The notes beneath the pieces are model-generated. The model had not been told where the DNA came from. It saw only the letters and a program-made list of their open reading frames with translations, and did not search any database. The position numbers and the translations under genes were made by a program. This document shows positions 1 through 12,515 of a stretch of DNA of 64,000 bases, in pieces (within the stretch, counting starts at the first letter, position 1; every line of letters starts with the position of its first letter). The stretch is from Gonapodya sp. JEL0774 (Eukaryota > Monoblepharomycota > Monoblepharidomycetes > Monoblepharidales > Gonapodyaceae), in assembly GCA_027604505.1 (NCBI GenBank), contig JADIIX010000058.1, positions 62,001 through 126,000 of the forward strand, given 5' to 3'.

Positions 1-74
1 CCACAGTCTCGGACGAAGGCTGTGGCGTCTCCTGCGCTGGGGAGAAGCAGTCCTCTTCCCTCTCAAGCTGCCAG

Positions 75-3000
75 ATGCTTCCAAACGATCGCCTTCTCGA
101 AAGTTGCGAGGCGGCAGATCTGTCTGGCATACAAAAAGCTCTCCTCGACGGAGCGAAACCAAATGTCGCCAGGAAGACCATCACCCTGACCGTGCCGAAA
201 CACAGCTCCACTTCGTCGGGGAAAAAGTCGGGTCTGGGTATGGGCATGGGGATGCTGGGTATGGGAATCGGGATGGGCGGTGACGAGGAACGAAGGGAAA
301 TCGTTCAGATGGGAGAACCTGTCATCGTTCTCGCGACTCTCACAATGAGGGCGGATATCGTGCAATGTTTGTGTGAAGCTGGTGAGTGCTGGGATACGTT
401 GTTGGAATTTACAAGAGGTGAAAACGATACGGGGGAAATGTGGACTTGTGCAGAGGAACGGTGAAGGATCTTCACCCGATCTCTCATGGGTTGACACGCT
501 CCAGCCACGAAGAATTGGAAACGCAATAGAGATGATGAAGAAGCTCTTGGTCGGGAGGGGATTTTGATGGGAACCAACCACCCACTGCGTCTCCCCATAC
601 TGTTTCTTCAATCACTCAAATTAGGTGCCGACCCGAACCTCCCTCTCTCCTGGTCCACTCCATCTTACGACCCTCACACTTCTCAATGGACATTTGTGCG
701 CCACACTCTACCGTCTGCACTCGACCTCGCACTTTCTACACAGGGAACATTCAACAAACGGGGCGCCACCGTCAGGTTCGATTTGCCTGCACCATCTGCA
801 TCAGCGGCAGCAGCTGCGGACATGATCGATGAGCTGACTCTCAACCCTGCGTTGGAAATTGTGCAAGCGCTCCTTGAAGGAGGCGTGCAAGTTCGGCGCC
901 GGCATGTGCTGAGAGCAGAAGAGATTCGTCGAGGCGTGCTTGTGGGCGGGTCGGTGTTCCAGGCTGATGATTTTGCGGAGCTTCTAGAGGGGAGGTGGAA
1001 CGGTGACGAGGACGGCGAAGATGAGGATGAGGAGGGAGTTGGGGCAGTGGACCCAAACCTGGCGAATACGGACCAACAGGTGCGTGACGTGCTGATGGAG
1101 CATCTGGGCCGAAAAGTCGCCACCAGACGCCTGCGATGGCTTGCGAGTCGCTGAGCTCGTCGGGCGGTCGAGTTACTGAGATTGGCTGGTGAGACAGGCA
1201 AAGCTGTTGCATCAGTACTTGTCTCCCCCACTCTTCGTCTGCGACTTTCTCATATTCCGCCCCACCTGCTCGATACCAACCACGTTCTTACCCCCGCTTG
1301 CCACAGACTTCGTCGTCGCCCAAGCTTAACATACAAGGTCTCCTCTACCGTCCACCTTCCCTACCTCCCCGTCCAAATGCAGACCCACTCGCCGGTACAG
1401 TTGTCGACAGTACCCACGCCGCATCAAAGGAAGAGGAATGGGGCGCTAGTGTGCCTGGCAGGAGGTCATCGGCCAGAATGTCCTTGGAACTGCAACTTCA
1501 GGAGCTGGAATTGGAGACTGGACCTGATGTAGAGCCTGAGGGTGATCTTGACCCGGATTCAAAACCGGAAGAGCCTGTTTTCCCACACCCGCACCCTCCT
1601 CCATTGCTCGCACAGGGGAACAAGAAGAGCTTTCAAAGGATTGATTCGCTTGCAATTGCAGCGGAGATACTGCAGGGGCCGCCGCCTTCTTGGGAACTTC
1701 CTGATCGTGACCAGAACAGTCGACAAGAACATGAGGGCGTCGATACAGAGCATATCCCAGCGAATGAAACAGTGGCGTCAGTGATTATCCCACCGGATTC
1801 TTTTGTAGTCACGACCCCTGTGGACTCGTCACCGCCAGCTGCGAATTCGGAGGATCCTCTCAGCTCCGTCGGGACCCCTGTATCGTCAACTCCTCTTCAT
1901 CCACCACCATCGTCTCCTCTTTCAGATCTTGCCGCTCTTGGCGTATCACTGGCGCGTTTGGCATCTCTCGAGCGTGAACGAGAATCGTGGCTGGAGGATC
2001 GCGCCCACCTCGTAGCCGCACTCGAGGCAGAAAGGCAAAGGACAGTCCATCCGGGACCGAGGGTCGAATCGGATGCGGCATTCCAAGCGAAGTTGTCGAG
2101 GCTAGCCTGGCTTGAGGGCGAGAGGGAGCGATGGGAGCGGGAGAAGGCAGAAATGACCGCAAATGTGATGGAAATGCGGGAGAGGGCTGAGCAGGTGGGT
2201 CGGACGGTGAATCCCATGGTTGCAGAAGTAGAGGATACTGGACCAGTAATCGGAGCAAGGAGTGATGTTGTGGTGTCAGAGGCAAGTGGGGTAACACATG
2301 GAGAACCGGAGGGTCTCAAAGATGAAGAAGCTGACTCTGTGACAATGGGCATGCGGACAGGTGGAGCGATTGATTCAGATGAAGGGCTTTTAATGGATAG
2401 GGAGTCGTTTGACCAGGCTCCATCAGCACAGCAAGGCTCAAAACTCGCTCTAGAAAATCCGCAGACTCGAGATGTCGAGGCTAAACATGGTGTTGCAGAG
2501 CACGACCACTCCTCGGATAACGTATCAAATGCAGAAGCGATGTCAAGGGACAGGGAGCCTGACAGGAAGCGTCAGCCCAAGAAACGGTCCGCTGACGGAT
2601 CCACGGCTGTGGAATCAGGCAAGAAGCGTATCGCCGAGCTCGAGCGGGCCATCAACCAAGAACGGCGCAGGGCGAATTCTCTTCAACTCACCGTTCGCAA
2701 GCTCGAGTCAGAGCTGGTCGCCGAACGTGGTCGCTCGGAGGATCTTCGCCGAGAGGTGGAGCGGGTGGTGTGGGAGATGCAGGAAGAGCGGAACCGAGCA
2801 GACGCAGTGGAGGCTGAGCTGGCTAAGATGGAGGAAGTGGCTGCCGGGGAGCGGAAACGGGCATCCAGGATGGAGAGGGCGAACATGGATACACAGGGTG
2901 AATTGGACGAGCTGAAGCAAACGACAGCTAACCTTCAACATATGTATATTGAGGAGAAGAGGTTGAGAGAAGAGTCACAACGGAGAGTGGAGTCTTTGAC

Positions 3001-3610
3001 CATGGATCCAGCGCTGTTGCTGGATAGGAGCGACAATGGATACACCTTGCAACCTGACAATGGGTGGGAAGACGCTTTGGACAGGAGTACTGCGCGATTG
3101 CTTGGTCCGTCTCCTTTACCACCTTCGAGGCCCCCGAGTGTCGCTGGTGTGAACGGCACCGCCGGGCACTTGGTGAGGGGTGATATTCTTCGATGGCCGG
3201 TCAAAGGTGGGATCCATCGACACGAAACCGCACCAGCCTCTTTCGCGTCGCCGCATTCACCAAAGCCCGGCGTTTGCACTGAGGTAACCTATCAAGTACG
3301 TCTCAATCCACCGCATTACGCCCGTACGCAGCTGAGGTGTGTAGCGGCGTTCCAGCCTCGAACGGAGGATGAAATCGCTCTTCAGGTGGGGGACGTCGTA
3401 TTGTGTATATGGACCTTTGATGATGGATGGGGCGGCGGGACGAATCGCTCGACTGCACAATCCGGGTACTTTCCCCTTTCACATTTGCGGTCCGCCGGAC
3501 AGAATGGAGGTATTGACGGAAGCTCAGTGACGACTCGAATAGACTGGTCCGTGGGAATGGCAGTGGACGTTCCAGTACCTGAGAGGTTACATTCGAAGCG
3601 ACGAAAGTGA
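75..3610 (+). CDS. ankyrin-repeat / coiled-coil / SH3 protein
   Basis: Probable scaffold protein; no catalytic domain is visible. Proposed exons are 75-381, 625-1079 and 1307-3610 (1021 aa). The first two carry ankyrin-like repeats (ALLDGAKPNV; after splicing CLCEAGADPNL; IVQALLEGGV) and an acidic loop (GEDEDEEGVG). The third is Pro/Ser-rich, then has two long Arg/Glu-rich coiled coils (about 1930-2200 and 2600-3000) and ends in an SH3 domain (CVAAFQPRTEDEIALQVGD ... SGYFPLSHLR). The donor CAG|GTGCGT at 1080 and acceptor ccacag|ACT at 1304-1306 join in phase. If that intron is not used, exon 2 stops at 1154 and a second gene starts at ATG 1478. The frame is open to base 3, so the true start may lie left of the window. 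A Met/Gly run lies near residues 53-70. Confidence 0.6.
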
Positions 3611-3924
3611 AGAGAGGAGGGGGCGGACACCACGTACATACTAGCACAACTATTTATTTAATTCAAGTCCTCCAATATCTCGTCTTTCCACCCTCCCCTC
3701 CATTTTTGATTTGAGTTCCTCCCCTTTCATGAAGTGCAATTAATTTACAGTTGAATTGAGAGAATTGGTTCCGGCATTGGTGTTTGATGTGGGCGGAAAG
3801 GCCACAGAAGGGGCCTACAAAGGCTGACTGGGACAAGTGATGGACACACCGATCAAGAACCCTCGACCAGGGCAGGATCGCATTTTTCAATCGCATGAAC
3901 TCCTCTCGAGCGTAAAGATATACA
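3611..3924. other. intergenic region
   Basis: Gap between the SH3 protein stop and the RdRP start. Reading frames on both strands are short and show no family signature. It presumably holds the 3' end of the first gene and the promoter of the second. No RNA gene or repeat was seen. Confidence 0.6.
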
Positions 3925-6900
3925 ATGGCTCTTCCATCCAACATTCATGTTGCCAATGCCGCCACCAGACGGGGTGAAGTGAAATTTCACGTTAAAAACA
4001 TTCCCTTCTCAGCGACCTGGAGCGACATTCTACAGGCTTTCTCTCCATACGGAACGGTGGTGAATGTGCAAATCCCGGAAGAAAGAGGTGCCTTTCCTTC
4101 TAAACGAAACAGAGGATTTGCGTTTGTTACTTTCATGGGTACTCCCGCGTTTCCACATCACGTCTTTCCGTATGTCATCCCGTCTCCTGCAGCCGTTCTC
4201 TGCTCTCTTTACACTTCCTTCCCCTCTCCGTCTTTCGGCTCTAAAGAGTGATTCGCAAGTACTCCTCTATAGCTCCTGATCCTCCTTATCCCCCAACGAT
4301 TTCTGGCAGGAGTCTTGCAGTCACACTGAGTGGGGACGGTTATCTCTCTGTATTCCAAATCAGCTGCACGCTCACTACTAACGACTTCACAAATTTCATA
4401 GCACGTGAAACCGTGATTCCCAATCCTGAGTTTGCGCCATGTACCTTTTCAGCGACTGGTTTCCAAATAGGGTATTTCGGACCACGCGAGACCGGCTCGC
4501 GCGACTATCTCTTTTGCACCGAGTGGGAATCCACGTCTGCCGTGATTTCAGCTGTGACATATACGTTTGACTTCGTATCCAAAACCTCGAAGGTCAAGTT
4601 CTCCTGCAATGGAACAGATTTTCGTTGGGATTCTCGCTTTAAAGATCAACGCGCCAATGTTGAGAAAATCGGCTCAAACAGTTACGCCGTCGTCGTTACT
4701 CTCTCCCGTCCCCCGAGATTCTTTGTACTGGAACACGATCCTCAGGGCAACAACTGGAATGAGGAAGACAGTTGGAAGCGTATTCACAACGTGTTCGCCT
4801 ATCTCTCGACCCCGGTAGCTGGTGTCACGCGGGCACCGCAGGAGTCCCCCCCTATCTCCGGAAAATCGGCCGATCCACTTGCGGATGCGTTCAGTACACT
4901 CTTCTTATTTGACTTGGTCTCGAGCGGGTTGCGTGTTAATCAAAGAACCCTCACAACACTGCCCGCGTCGTCTTTCCCATCTTTCGACTCCTCGCTTTCC
5001 TTTCGTGTGACTCTCACCTCAACCGACGATTACATGCTGGACTTCCGAGCCCGTGCCAACAGTTATCTCTTTCTGGACACCTACTACCCAACCCGTTCGA
5101 TCCTTTGTTCTCGCTTCAGCCGTTCTGCACAGTTGACCGACACAGGGTTCGACTTTGGGGTGTTTTATCACCTTGAAGTTCTTCTGTCCAATGGAATTAT
5201 CAGCCGGGGCTCGCCTTCTCTTGGGGAGATCGCTTCACTCCTGCGCACCACAAATACGCGCGTTGCGATCGAAGCACTCAAGTTGTTGTACGACCCTACA
5301 CAAAGGCTTGTTGACGGGTTGAAGAATGTCCAAGACGCGATCAGAAGCGTGAAAAGGAATACAAAGAAAAGTCGGGCGGGGATTCCTGGCCACTGTGTAC
5401 TCGTGTTGAAGGTTCGGGCAACTGTTTTTGCATCATTTTAGATGTTTTTTGGCTTCCTTAAGCGCATTCTCTTCGCAAGGCGATCATCACACCTACCCGA
5501 GTCTGTTTGCTTCCCGCTCAAATCGAGACTTCGAACCGTGTTCTCCGCGGAATGAAAAGCGAGCGTCACATATCCGAGGATCGTTTCTTACGCGTCGAGT
5601 TCCGCGACGAAGCCTTTGATCAAAAGGTGTTTGGCACGCGACTTCCGCAAGCCGCATCCCTCATCCACAGGATAAGTGACGTATTGAACACTGGAATCGT
5701 GATCGGTAGTCGTCGGTACGAATATTTGGCGAGTTCGGCGAGGTGGGTTCTGGGTGCATGCGTAGATGCTTTCTGTGGCTTGTAATACGATCGTGAAATG
5801 TTGTAGTCAGCTGCGAGATCACCAAGCATGGTTCTTTAGCCAAGCAGAGGACACGGATGCTCAGAGTATTCGAGAATGGATGGGCGACTTCTCGGACATA
5901 AAGATCGTCGCGAAATACAACGCGAGGTGAGCTGAACTTTTAGATTGGGAATCGTGACACGTGGGGGTGATTTTGAAAGTTCCAACAACAGACTCGGGCA
6001 AGTTTTTTCCACCACTCGCGCCACAGAAGTGCTCGAGCGCGCCCAGAAAGTGAAAATACCAGACGTAGAGCGGTACGGTTACTGCTTCAGCGATGGAGTT
6101 GGATTCATCAGTCCCGACCTGGCCACCAAGGTGGCGATTCGATTGAACCTACGCCAAGGCGATCCTACACCGTCTGCATATCAGATTCGGTACGCATGAG
6201 AGAAAAGAAAAGTTTTTAATTGATAATTTATGACTCTGTACCGTGTGGTTGCAGCATGGGCGGTTGCAAAGGAGTACTCAGTGTCAACTTCGAGCACTCG
6301 GGAAACACCGTGTGCTACCGCGGAAGTCAAGAAAAGTTCCCTGTGAGAAACCGTGACCGGAATATTGAATGTGATGGTGCGACTAACTTGCTCAACCCTC
6401 TACATATGCATAGAGCGAGCATTCTATCCTTGAAGTGTGTCAGCCCGCTCGAATGTACCCGGCGTTTCTAAACCGACAACTGATCACACTTTTGAGTACG
6501 GTGAGTTTTTTTGGAATGTGTACGAGCATCGATTGTATTTTCGGCATGATTCGCAGATTTTCGCCTTGTGCCTAGCTCGGCGTCCCCGATAGGGTATTTC
6601 TGGACTTACAACGACGTCACGTCACCGACCTCACAATGATGCTCGAAAATTCCAATCGCGCTCGAACTGTGTTGGGAAACTTTGCCAGCGACACGAACAC
6701 ATCGGCCTCAAAACTGATCGATCTCGTCATGGCCGGGTTTTTTGATGTCGATGATGCGTTTTTGATGAATGCACTGGTCAGTCATGTCCCCTTGTTTCCC
6801 AGTATCACTCCATGTGAATGCAGGAATCCTAGATCGCATTCAGACAATATCAGATGAAGGACCTGCAAAAACGAACTCATGTGCCAGTCTCAGATATGGC

Positions 6901-8299
6901 GGTGGTGCTTATGGGAATTGCCGACGAAACCAAGACACATGTTTTAAAACCAGGACAAATCTACGCCTCATATTGGGATCCCATTTCCCAAACGAAAAGG
7001 GTTTTTCGCGGGAAGGTCTTAATCACCCGCAATCCATGTTTTCACCCCGGCGATTGCCAGTTCGCATTCGCTGTGGACTATCCCGAATTTTCAAACCTCT
7101 TGAATGTCGTGGTTTTTTCTGTTCTTGGAGATCGGCCACTTCCCAACATGCTCAGTGGGGGCGATCTCGATGGTGACATTTTTTGGTGAGTGTACATGCT
7201 GGAACAACATCATGCATCTCCCAACTCACGTTCCAAGATAATGACCGAATCTAGGATAACGGCCGACGATCGTTTCTTTCCCCCAACTACTGATCCACCC
7301 ATGGATTACAAACCACCACCGCCCAGAACGGTTCCGAAGGTCACCATCACGCACGTCAAGGAATTCTTTACAGACTTTATTCAAAACGACAATTTGGGTT
7401 TAATTGCAAATGCACACTTGGTGAAAGCCGATAGTGAGTGCAGCTGCGCTACGCATCCTCTCCAACTAACCAATGTCCATATTCGTTGTATCGATTATTT
7501 ATACAAAAGAATCAGCCATGGGTGCTCGAGACCCAGATTGCTTGAAGCTTGCAGAGCTTCATAGCCAAGCGGTTGATTATTGTAAGACAGGTATACCGGC
7601 ACCACTAGATCTGAAACTCCTCCCAAAAGAGTACCCAACATTCATGGAGAAGAAAGACAAGAGGACCTATGTGTCGAAAAAAGTCATCGGGCTGATGTTC
7701 GATGAGATTGTGGCTGTGGCCGAGAACAATGGAGGTCCAAACCTCCAACCTCGAAAGCCACACCCACTACGTCGTTTGTATCGCCCCAACCAAACCATTT
7801 TCGAAATGGACGCCCAAGACACATGCCGGCGGTACTACCGGGATTTGACGGCGCAAATGAATCATTTTGGAGTGCGTGACGAGGTGCAGCTCGTGACCGG
7901 ATTTGTGCTGAAAGTTGCGAAATGGCTAAAAAGGAAGCGGCGACTGGAAGCCAAGAAGCAGGTTCGGAAATATTTTTTTTCGTTCGCCTTTGTCGTTTCT
8001 CGTCTCAGTTTTCATTCCAGATCACGGATAGCGTCTCCGTCATTCTGCAACAATATCGCCAAGAATTCTGGGAGGAGTTTCTCGGAGATGAAGCAGAAGC
8101 CAAAGCTCGACTGTCATTTAGTGAGATCTCCCGTGGCAGTACTATCAGTCGGCCTGATGTTGCCGCAAAGGCCGCGGCGTGGTACAAAGTGGGTTACGAA
8201 TATCAAGAAGACGAAGAGAGGGGCAAGAGAAACAAGATGATCTCATTCGGCTTTGTTGTGTGGGATGTTTTGTGCGAAATGATGGGTGGGAACCTTTGA
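3925..8299 (+). CDS. RNA-dependent RNA polymerase (RNAi type) with N-terminal RRM
   Basis: Cellular RdRP that makes dsRNA from single-stranded templates for RNA interference. Exons: 3925-4138, 4321-5411, 5480-5742, 5807-5926, 5992-6189, 6255-6342, 6414-6500, 6576-6776, 6833-7185, 7255-7433, 7510-7961, 8021-8299; total 3525 nt, 1174 aa, all phases consistent. The first exon is an RRM (VKFHVKNIPFSATWSDI; RNP1 NRGFAFVTF). Family blocks follow: ITPTRVCLLPAQIETSNRVL, GYCFSDGVGFIS, GGCKGVLSVN, YPAFLNRQLITLLS and the catalytic loop LSGGDLDGDIFW, whose Asp triad is at 7163-7177. All active-site aspartates are present, so the enzyme should be active. No Dicer or Argonaute lies in the window. The long N-terminal region after the RRM is typical of the eukaryotic RdRP family. 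Confidence 0.93.
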
Positions 8300-8433
8300 A
8301 CAGGTTACTTGAGTACTTCCATAGATTTTTGACATTGAACAACACACTGTGTCGTGCGTGCTGCGGACAGATCTGGTGTCCAGGCACGATCGGTTTTCAC
8401 AACACATGAAGCAGAATTACTTATACCGCATGA

Positions 8434-9548
8434 ATGAATAGCGTTCTTTCTTTTGCACGCTCGCATCCTCTCTCCACTGCTGCAGCCATAGGTGCAGTGG
8501 GAATCATCGTCCTCCCACAAACGCGACGCGCTCTCTTGCGGCCAATGGGCATTGTCGCTAGCATATTCGGCTATGAGGTACATACCTCCATATCGTGTTT
8601 TGGCCTATGATCAATCGCATTTAGTCTATGCTTATCAAATACTTACCCTGCAAGTATGTAGAGCAGCCGCACTATGAAGTTCTGTACAGTTCCCCTCATG
8701 GTTTCGAGGTCAGACGGTACCCAGAGCTCATCGTTGCGCAAACCACTTATGAAGTGATAAATGGATCGGTTAGTGGTGGTTTCATGACGGTGGCAGGATA
8801 TATATTTGGTTAGAGATTCCCTACTCTTCCTTTCATTCCGCACTCGATTGCTACTCACTGGTATCCATTCACAGGCAAGAACAGGAAAAGAGGTGGAAAT
8901 GAGTCCGAAAAGGTTGCAATGGTAAGACTTCTTAGTGCCTGCAGTTTCTCTTCCCTCTCTCTTTCTCCCCCTCTTCCGTTTCTAGACTGCTCCGGTCATG
9001 ATGGACTCTCCCGCACCCGAGAAAATTGCCATGGTATGTAATCAGAAGATCAGTTCAATTGTTCTTGGCGATCCACAGGCTGAACCAACTTACATTCTCC
9101 CAGACCGCACCTGTGCTCATGGACGGTTCAAACTCCACCACTTCAACAGGACCCAAAACCATGACCATGTCATTTGTCATGCCCACCAAGTACAAGCATG
9201 TCGAGGACCTTCCAGAACCCTGTTTGTAAACTCCGACTTCGTACGCACCATAAATTGATCTCCCTATATTTTACAGTGGACCCTCGCGTAAGAATCACGA
9301 CCCGTCCTGCCTCGACGCTCGCGGTGCTTCGGCGCTCTGGCTCCATCTCTTTGCAACTCACGCAAAGCATGACAGCACAGCTACTCGTCGCGGTCGCTCA
9401 GGATGATGTCTGGGAGATTGATACTGAGCCTGACGGACGAAACGCGCAAGTGACTACCGCTGGCTACAACCCGCCATGGACACTACCGTGGCTAAAACGT
9501 AACGAGGCCCTTGTTGCGGTGAGGAAAAGAACCCAAGCGAGAATCTGA
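8434..9548 (+). CDS. SOUL-family haem-binding protein
   Basis: Exons 8434-8577, 8664-8808, 8875-8921, 8986-9033, 9104-9221, 9277-9548 sum to 774 nt, 257 aa. The SOUL fold is shown by HYEVLYSSPHGFEVRRYPEL near the start, the split repeat KVAMTAPVM / IAMTAPVLMD, then MSFVMPTKYKHVEDLPEPL and a C-terminal W-rich block ending in basic residues. Family members bind haem or porphyrins; the physiological role in fungi is unclear. The chosen ATG (8434, second of two close ATGs) adds a 48-residue leader with a hydrophobic stretch AAAIGAVGIIVLP. That leader suggests membrane anchoring or mitochondrial import. Two of the introns sit immediately before TAPV repeats, so those exons are nearly duplicates of each other. 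Confidence 0.88.
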
Positions 9549-10188
9549 TGAGCAATACTTGGCATCAATGAACATTGTAGCGTTTTCATAAATACAAATC
9601 TTCTTCAGAGAACCGCAGTCAGTTCCCCCCTCGTGGCATTAGCTGAATACCATTTTGTGAGTTTCCCGTGGTGGGAAGAATGCGCAGGTGAACCTAGTTG
9701 GTTTCAGGCATCTACTCGAATTGCGTAGACAACTGGCCGCTCAACATCCGCACACCAAATAATTTACTGCTGGTATCAAAATGGCCAGGTCTCAAAGCAT
9801 ACAAAGCGATGTGACCTTATGGAGGAATGACAGCAAATGTTTACACAATTGATGGTAAAACACCGCGGGCTTGGTACTGATGTGTCACGACACAATTATG
9901 CGAAGTCCTACGTATCATGATTGTTGCGTTAGGAAAATACATGGATGAAGTCACCTTCTTCCACCTTGGTGAATAAAACAGAGGAGGCGGGCTGGAGGCG
10001 GCCGAAAGTGGGGCATTTTCAATGCCGGCATTTGCGAAGACAGTTGTCCGATCAAAGAGCTTCTTGCTGTCTCCGCACTTCAAACAAAACAATCGCCACT
10101 AGGTCGGTAATAGAACGTGCTTGTGATGATGTGGCTCTTCATCTGAATCGATCGGTCTAAAGCGCTCGTTTCTCAGAACCTTACAGAA
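9549..10188. other. intergenic region
   Basis: About 640 bases between the SOUL gene and the next ATG. One minus-strand frame of 83 codons (9841-10092) has no recognisable motif and is treated as chance. No RNA gene or repeat was seen. Confidence 0.55.
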
Positions 10189-10740
10189 ATGCCTCCTCGT
10201 ATATCAAAAACTAAGGCCGATACGCCGGCAGCGTCAACCACCAAAAAGAGAAAAATCGAACCGTCTATGTCCTCATCGTCTGCGGCGTCTTCTTCTTCGG
10301 CAACGACACCTTCGTTCGTGTTCACTGTGAAGAAGAACTCGTACTATCCATCCGACGGTTTCCACAGTCCCATGGAGCCTGAGACAGAATTTGTCGGCTC
10401 ATTCACTTCAGTAGTGGAGGCGAACAAATGCGTGGAGGACATCTTTTATAATGATAATCCTTGGGGTTCTGACCCCGATGAAATGGAAGAAATGAAGAAA
10501 GAAGGGGATTTCAAGCGTAAAGTGGACAACAAAACAGGTCTCGTAAAGCTCTTATCAATGTCTCCTCCTGATAGCGAGGTCTGGGAGGTGACAGCTCAGA
10601 AATTGGACGTGATGGCGAGATGGATGGGTGTGAAAGCTTATAAGAAGGCAAAAGGCGATTCCCACCGTTACAGTAGTGGGGATGAAGGCAATTCCGATCT
10701 TGACAGTAGTGGGGATGACCTTTCTAGTTCTGACTTTTGA
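10189..10740 (+). CDS. uncharacterised Ser-rich protein, 183 aa
   Basis: Single-exon frame with ATG in a reasonable context (cagaaATGcct). The N terminus is basic and low-complexity (TKKRKIEPSMSSSSAASSSS) and looks like a nuclear localisation signal. A compact middle follows, with FVFTVKKNSYYPSDGF, FVGSFTSVVEANKCVEDIF and VWEVTAQKLDVMARWMGVKA. The tail is acidic and Ser-rich with two near-repeats (SSGDEGNSDLD, SSGDDLSSSDF). I do not recognise the family. The middle alternates hydrophobic and polar residues like a small alpha/beta domain. Codon use matches neighbouring genes and no introns are needed. Confidence 0.65.
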   Translation: MPPRISKTKADTPAASTTKKRKIEPSMSSSSAASSSSATTPSFVFTVKKNSYYPSDGFHSPMEPETEFVGSFTSVVEANKCVEDIFYNDNPWGSDPDEMEEMKKEGDFKRKVDNKTGLVKLLSMSPPDSEVWEVTAQKLDVMARWMGVKAYKKAKGDSHRYSSGDEGNSDLDSSGDDLSSSDF

Positions 10741-11193
10741 AAATGAATGAACGTAACATAGCGGCGATCCGCGAACAAATGGGAAGCCTCATCTTACAGA
10801 AACTGGAACGCATTCTCTTAACTCTATAAAGATACAAGACACGCAATTACATTCAAGAAGGGGCCCCGAAGGTGGAGGCCAGTTTCATGAAGTATCAAAC
10901 TTCATCGCTAATGTTCAAAGCGTCCCAGTGAGTGAAAATGTCACTGAAAAAGAACATTATCAATCCCACGAAACAGCCGCACTCGAACTCGTCAACCGTT
11001 TGGAGAACTTGACTGTCCGCAAAATGATACATCTGAATGTAAAGAACGCAATCAAGTCCCCCCATCCCCCCCTTCCCCCCCCCGCTCATTACATTTCTTC
11101 CGAGTTCTATACTTCATTACGGTAGTTACTACTTTAATTTTACAAGAATGCATAATGCTCTACCCATTCTGTAACTGGTCCCCCATTTCGTTG
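10741..11193. other. intergenic region, convergent 3' ends
   Basis: Lies between the stop of a plus-strand gene and the stop of a minus-strand gene, so it should hold two terminators. Contains C-rich runs around 11057-11082. No gene-like frame was recognised. Confidence 0.5.
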
Positions 11194-12515
11194 TCACGCC
11201 GACACCGCAGTACCGTCCCCCGACAAGACTTCAGACTTTTCGACCTCCTCCAATGTCGATTCGGGGTGCCTGCTTCTCCCATGCCGCCGCCTGTCCCATC
11301 TCCTCAAGAATACCCTCCCACAGACACCGCAGGCGAACCCCCCACAGTCTCCAGCTCCCTTGCGTTTGTCCTTCCTCTCTACTTCAAGGACAGCCCAACC
11401 ATTCGGGTGCGCCGACTTGGCGTGCCGATCGGCGTCGTAGTGACGTAGAAAGAGCATCGTACATCCGAGTCGTGTGGAAAGCGGACAGGGCACCCGGCGT
11501 GCCGGGTTGTTGGAGGGCATACCAGCGATAAGGGCGATTATGTCGGGGACCACGGTTGTCTCCATTTCTGCCTGTGCCTGGACCAGGAGAAGGTTAGTCC
11601 GAAGAAAATAAATTGTTGGGAGCGTTCAAGCACCGGCCCTAATCTATACAGACGTAAAACCTTCTAGAAGCTCACCTCAGTTCTCGCTTTTGCCTGAGGC
11701 TTCAATCCAACGTGAAGCAATTCGTGTCGACGAAGCGACGACGCCAACGTGAGTTTACAGCCGCAAAATTCACAAACATGAGTTGTTGGTGAGATATGAC
11801 AGTAGCGAACGTGGAATGAGAGGAGTTTTTTCTGCATGGAGGAGAATGAGCGAAGGGGCCGGGTGAGAAAGGTGAAACGAAGTTTCCTACGGCACTTGTC
11901 CCGAAAACATCACATCAATATGCGTCACGAGGGGATCTTTTCCTGAGTACAATCAGCAAATTGCATTTCCAGCCGGAATTCGCTGGAGCTCTCTTTTCTT
12001 TGCGCGTCATTACCTCCCACACGCCTGCACCTCTCGATACGCTTCCTCTCGAAAACACTCACGCTTGCGTACGCCTTGCAACAACCATCTACCTCACACT
12101 TGAACCTGCTCCGCCTCTCCTCGAGGTTCTCATGAGTCACCTTGTGTCGTCTCAACCCGTCCATACTGGCAAACACTTTCCCGCAGTTGGGTTCTGTACA
12201 GAGGGGGATCCAGGCTGGGGCGTTTTCAGGTAGAAAACAGCGGGCACCAGTGCATTGGAGAGGAAGTAAACACGTGGGCGGGAGGAAAAGTAAAAGGGGA
12301 ATAATTGAGTGTCGATGGGGAAACGGAAGGTTCGGGAAAATTGTTCGGTATCGGAGATGGGTGTCACAGGAGGATGGGCAGGGAGTGTTACCACAACAGC
12401 TGGAGCTCATTGCATTGCGTGGCCGAGTAATAATCCTCAGCGCTTCTCTCGCGATTAAACGGGGACCTTCGATACCCTGTCCAGCTAACAGTTCCTTCAC
12501 GCTCCATATATCCAT
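11194..12515 (-). CDS. C2H2 zinc-finger protein (five fingers)
   Basis: Likely nucleic-acid-binding regulator. Exons (transcript order) 12392-12515, 12063-12214, 11676-11831, 11194-11577 sum to 816 nt, 271 aa. Splicing completes the fingers: CTEPNCGKVFA...LRRHKVTH; CEVDGCCKAYAS joined across the intron to KKLLSFHVRYCH; CEFCGCKLTLASSLRRHELLH; a looser one CPLSTRLGC...HAKSAH; and CGVCGRVFLRR...HGRSRH. That finger 2 is restored only by the splice (AAGC|GTGAGT to tgcag|AAA) is strong support for the model. The spacing resembles TFIIIA-type fingers. There are no linkers of the TGEKP type, so DNA-binding specificity cannot be guessed. The first intron acceptor has an alternative 16-17 bases downstream. 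Confidence 0.8.

Noticed and set aside
683-1231. 182-codon minus-strand frame
   Set aside because: Ser/Pro/Thr-rich antisense shadow of the ankyrin exon.
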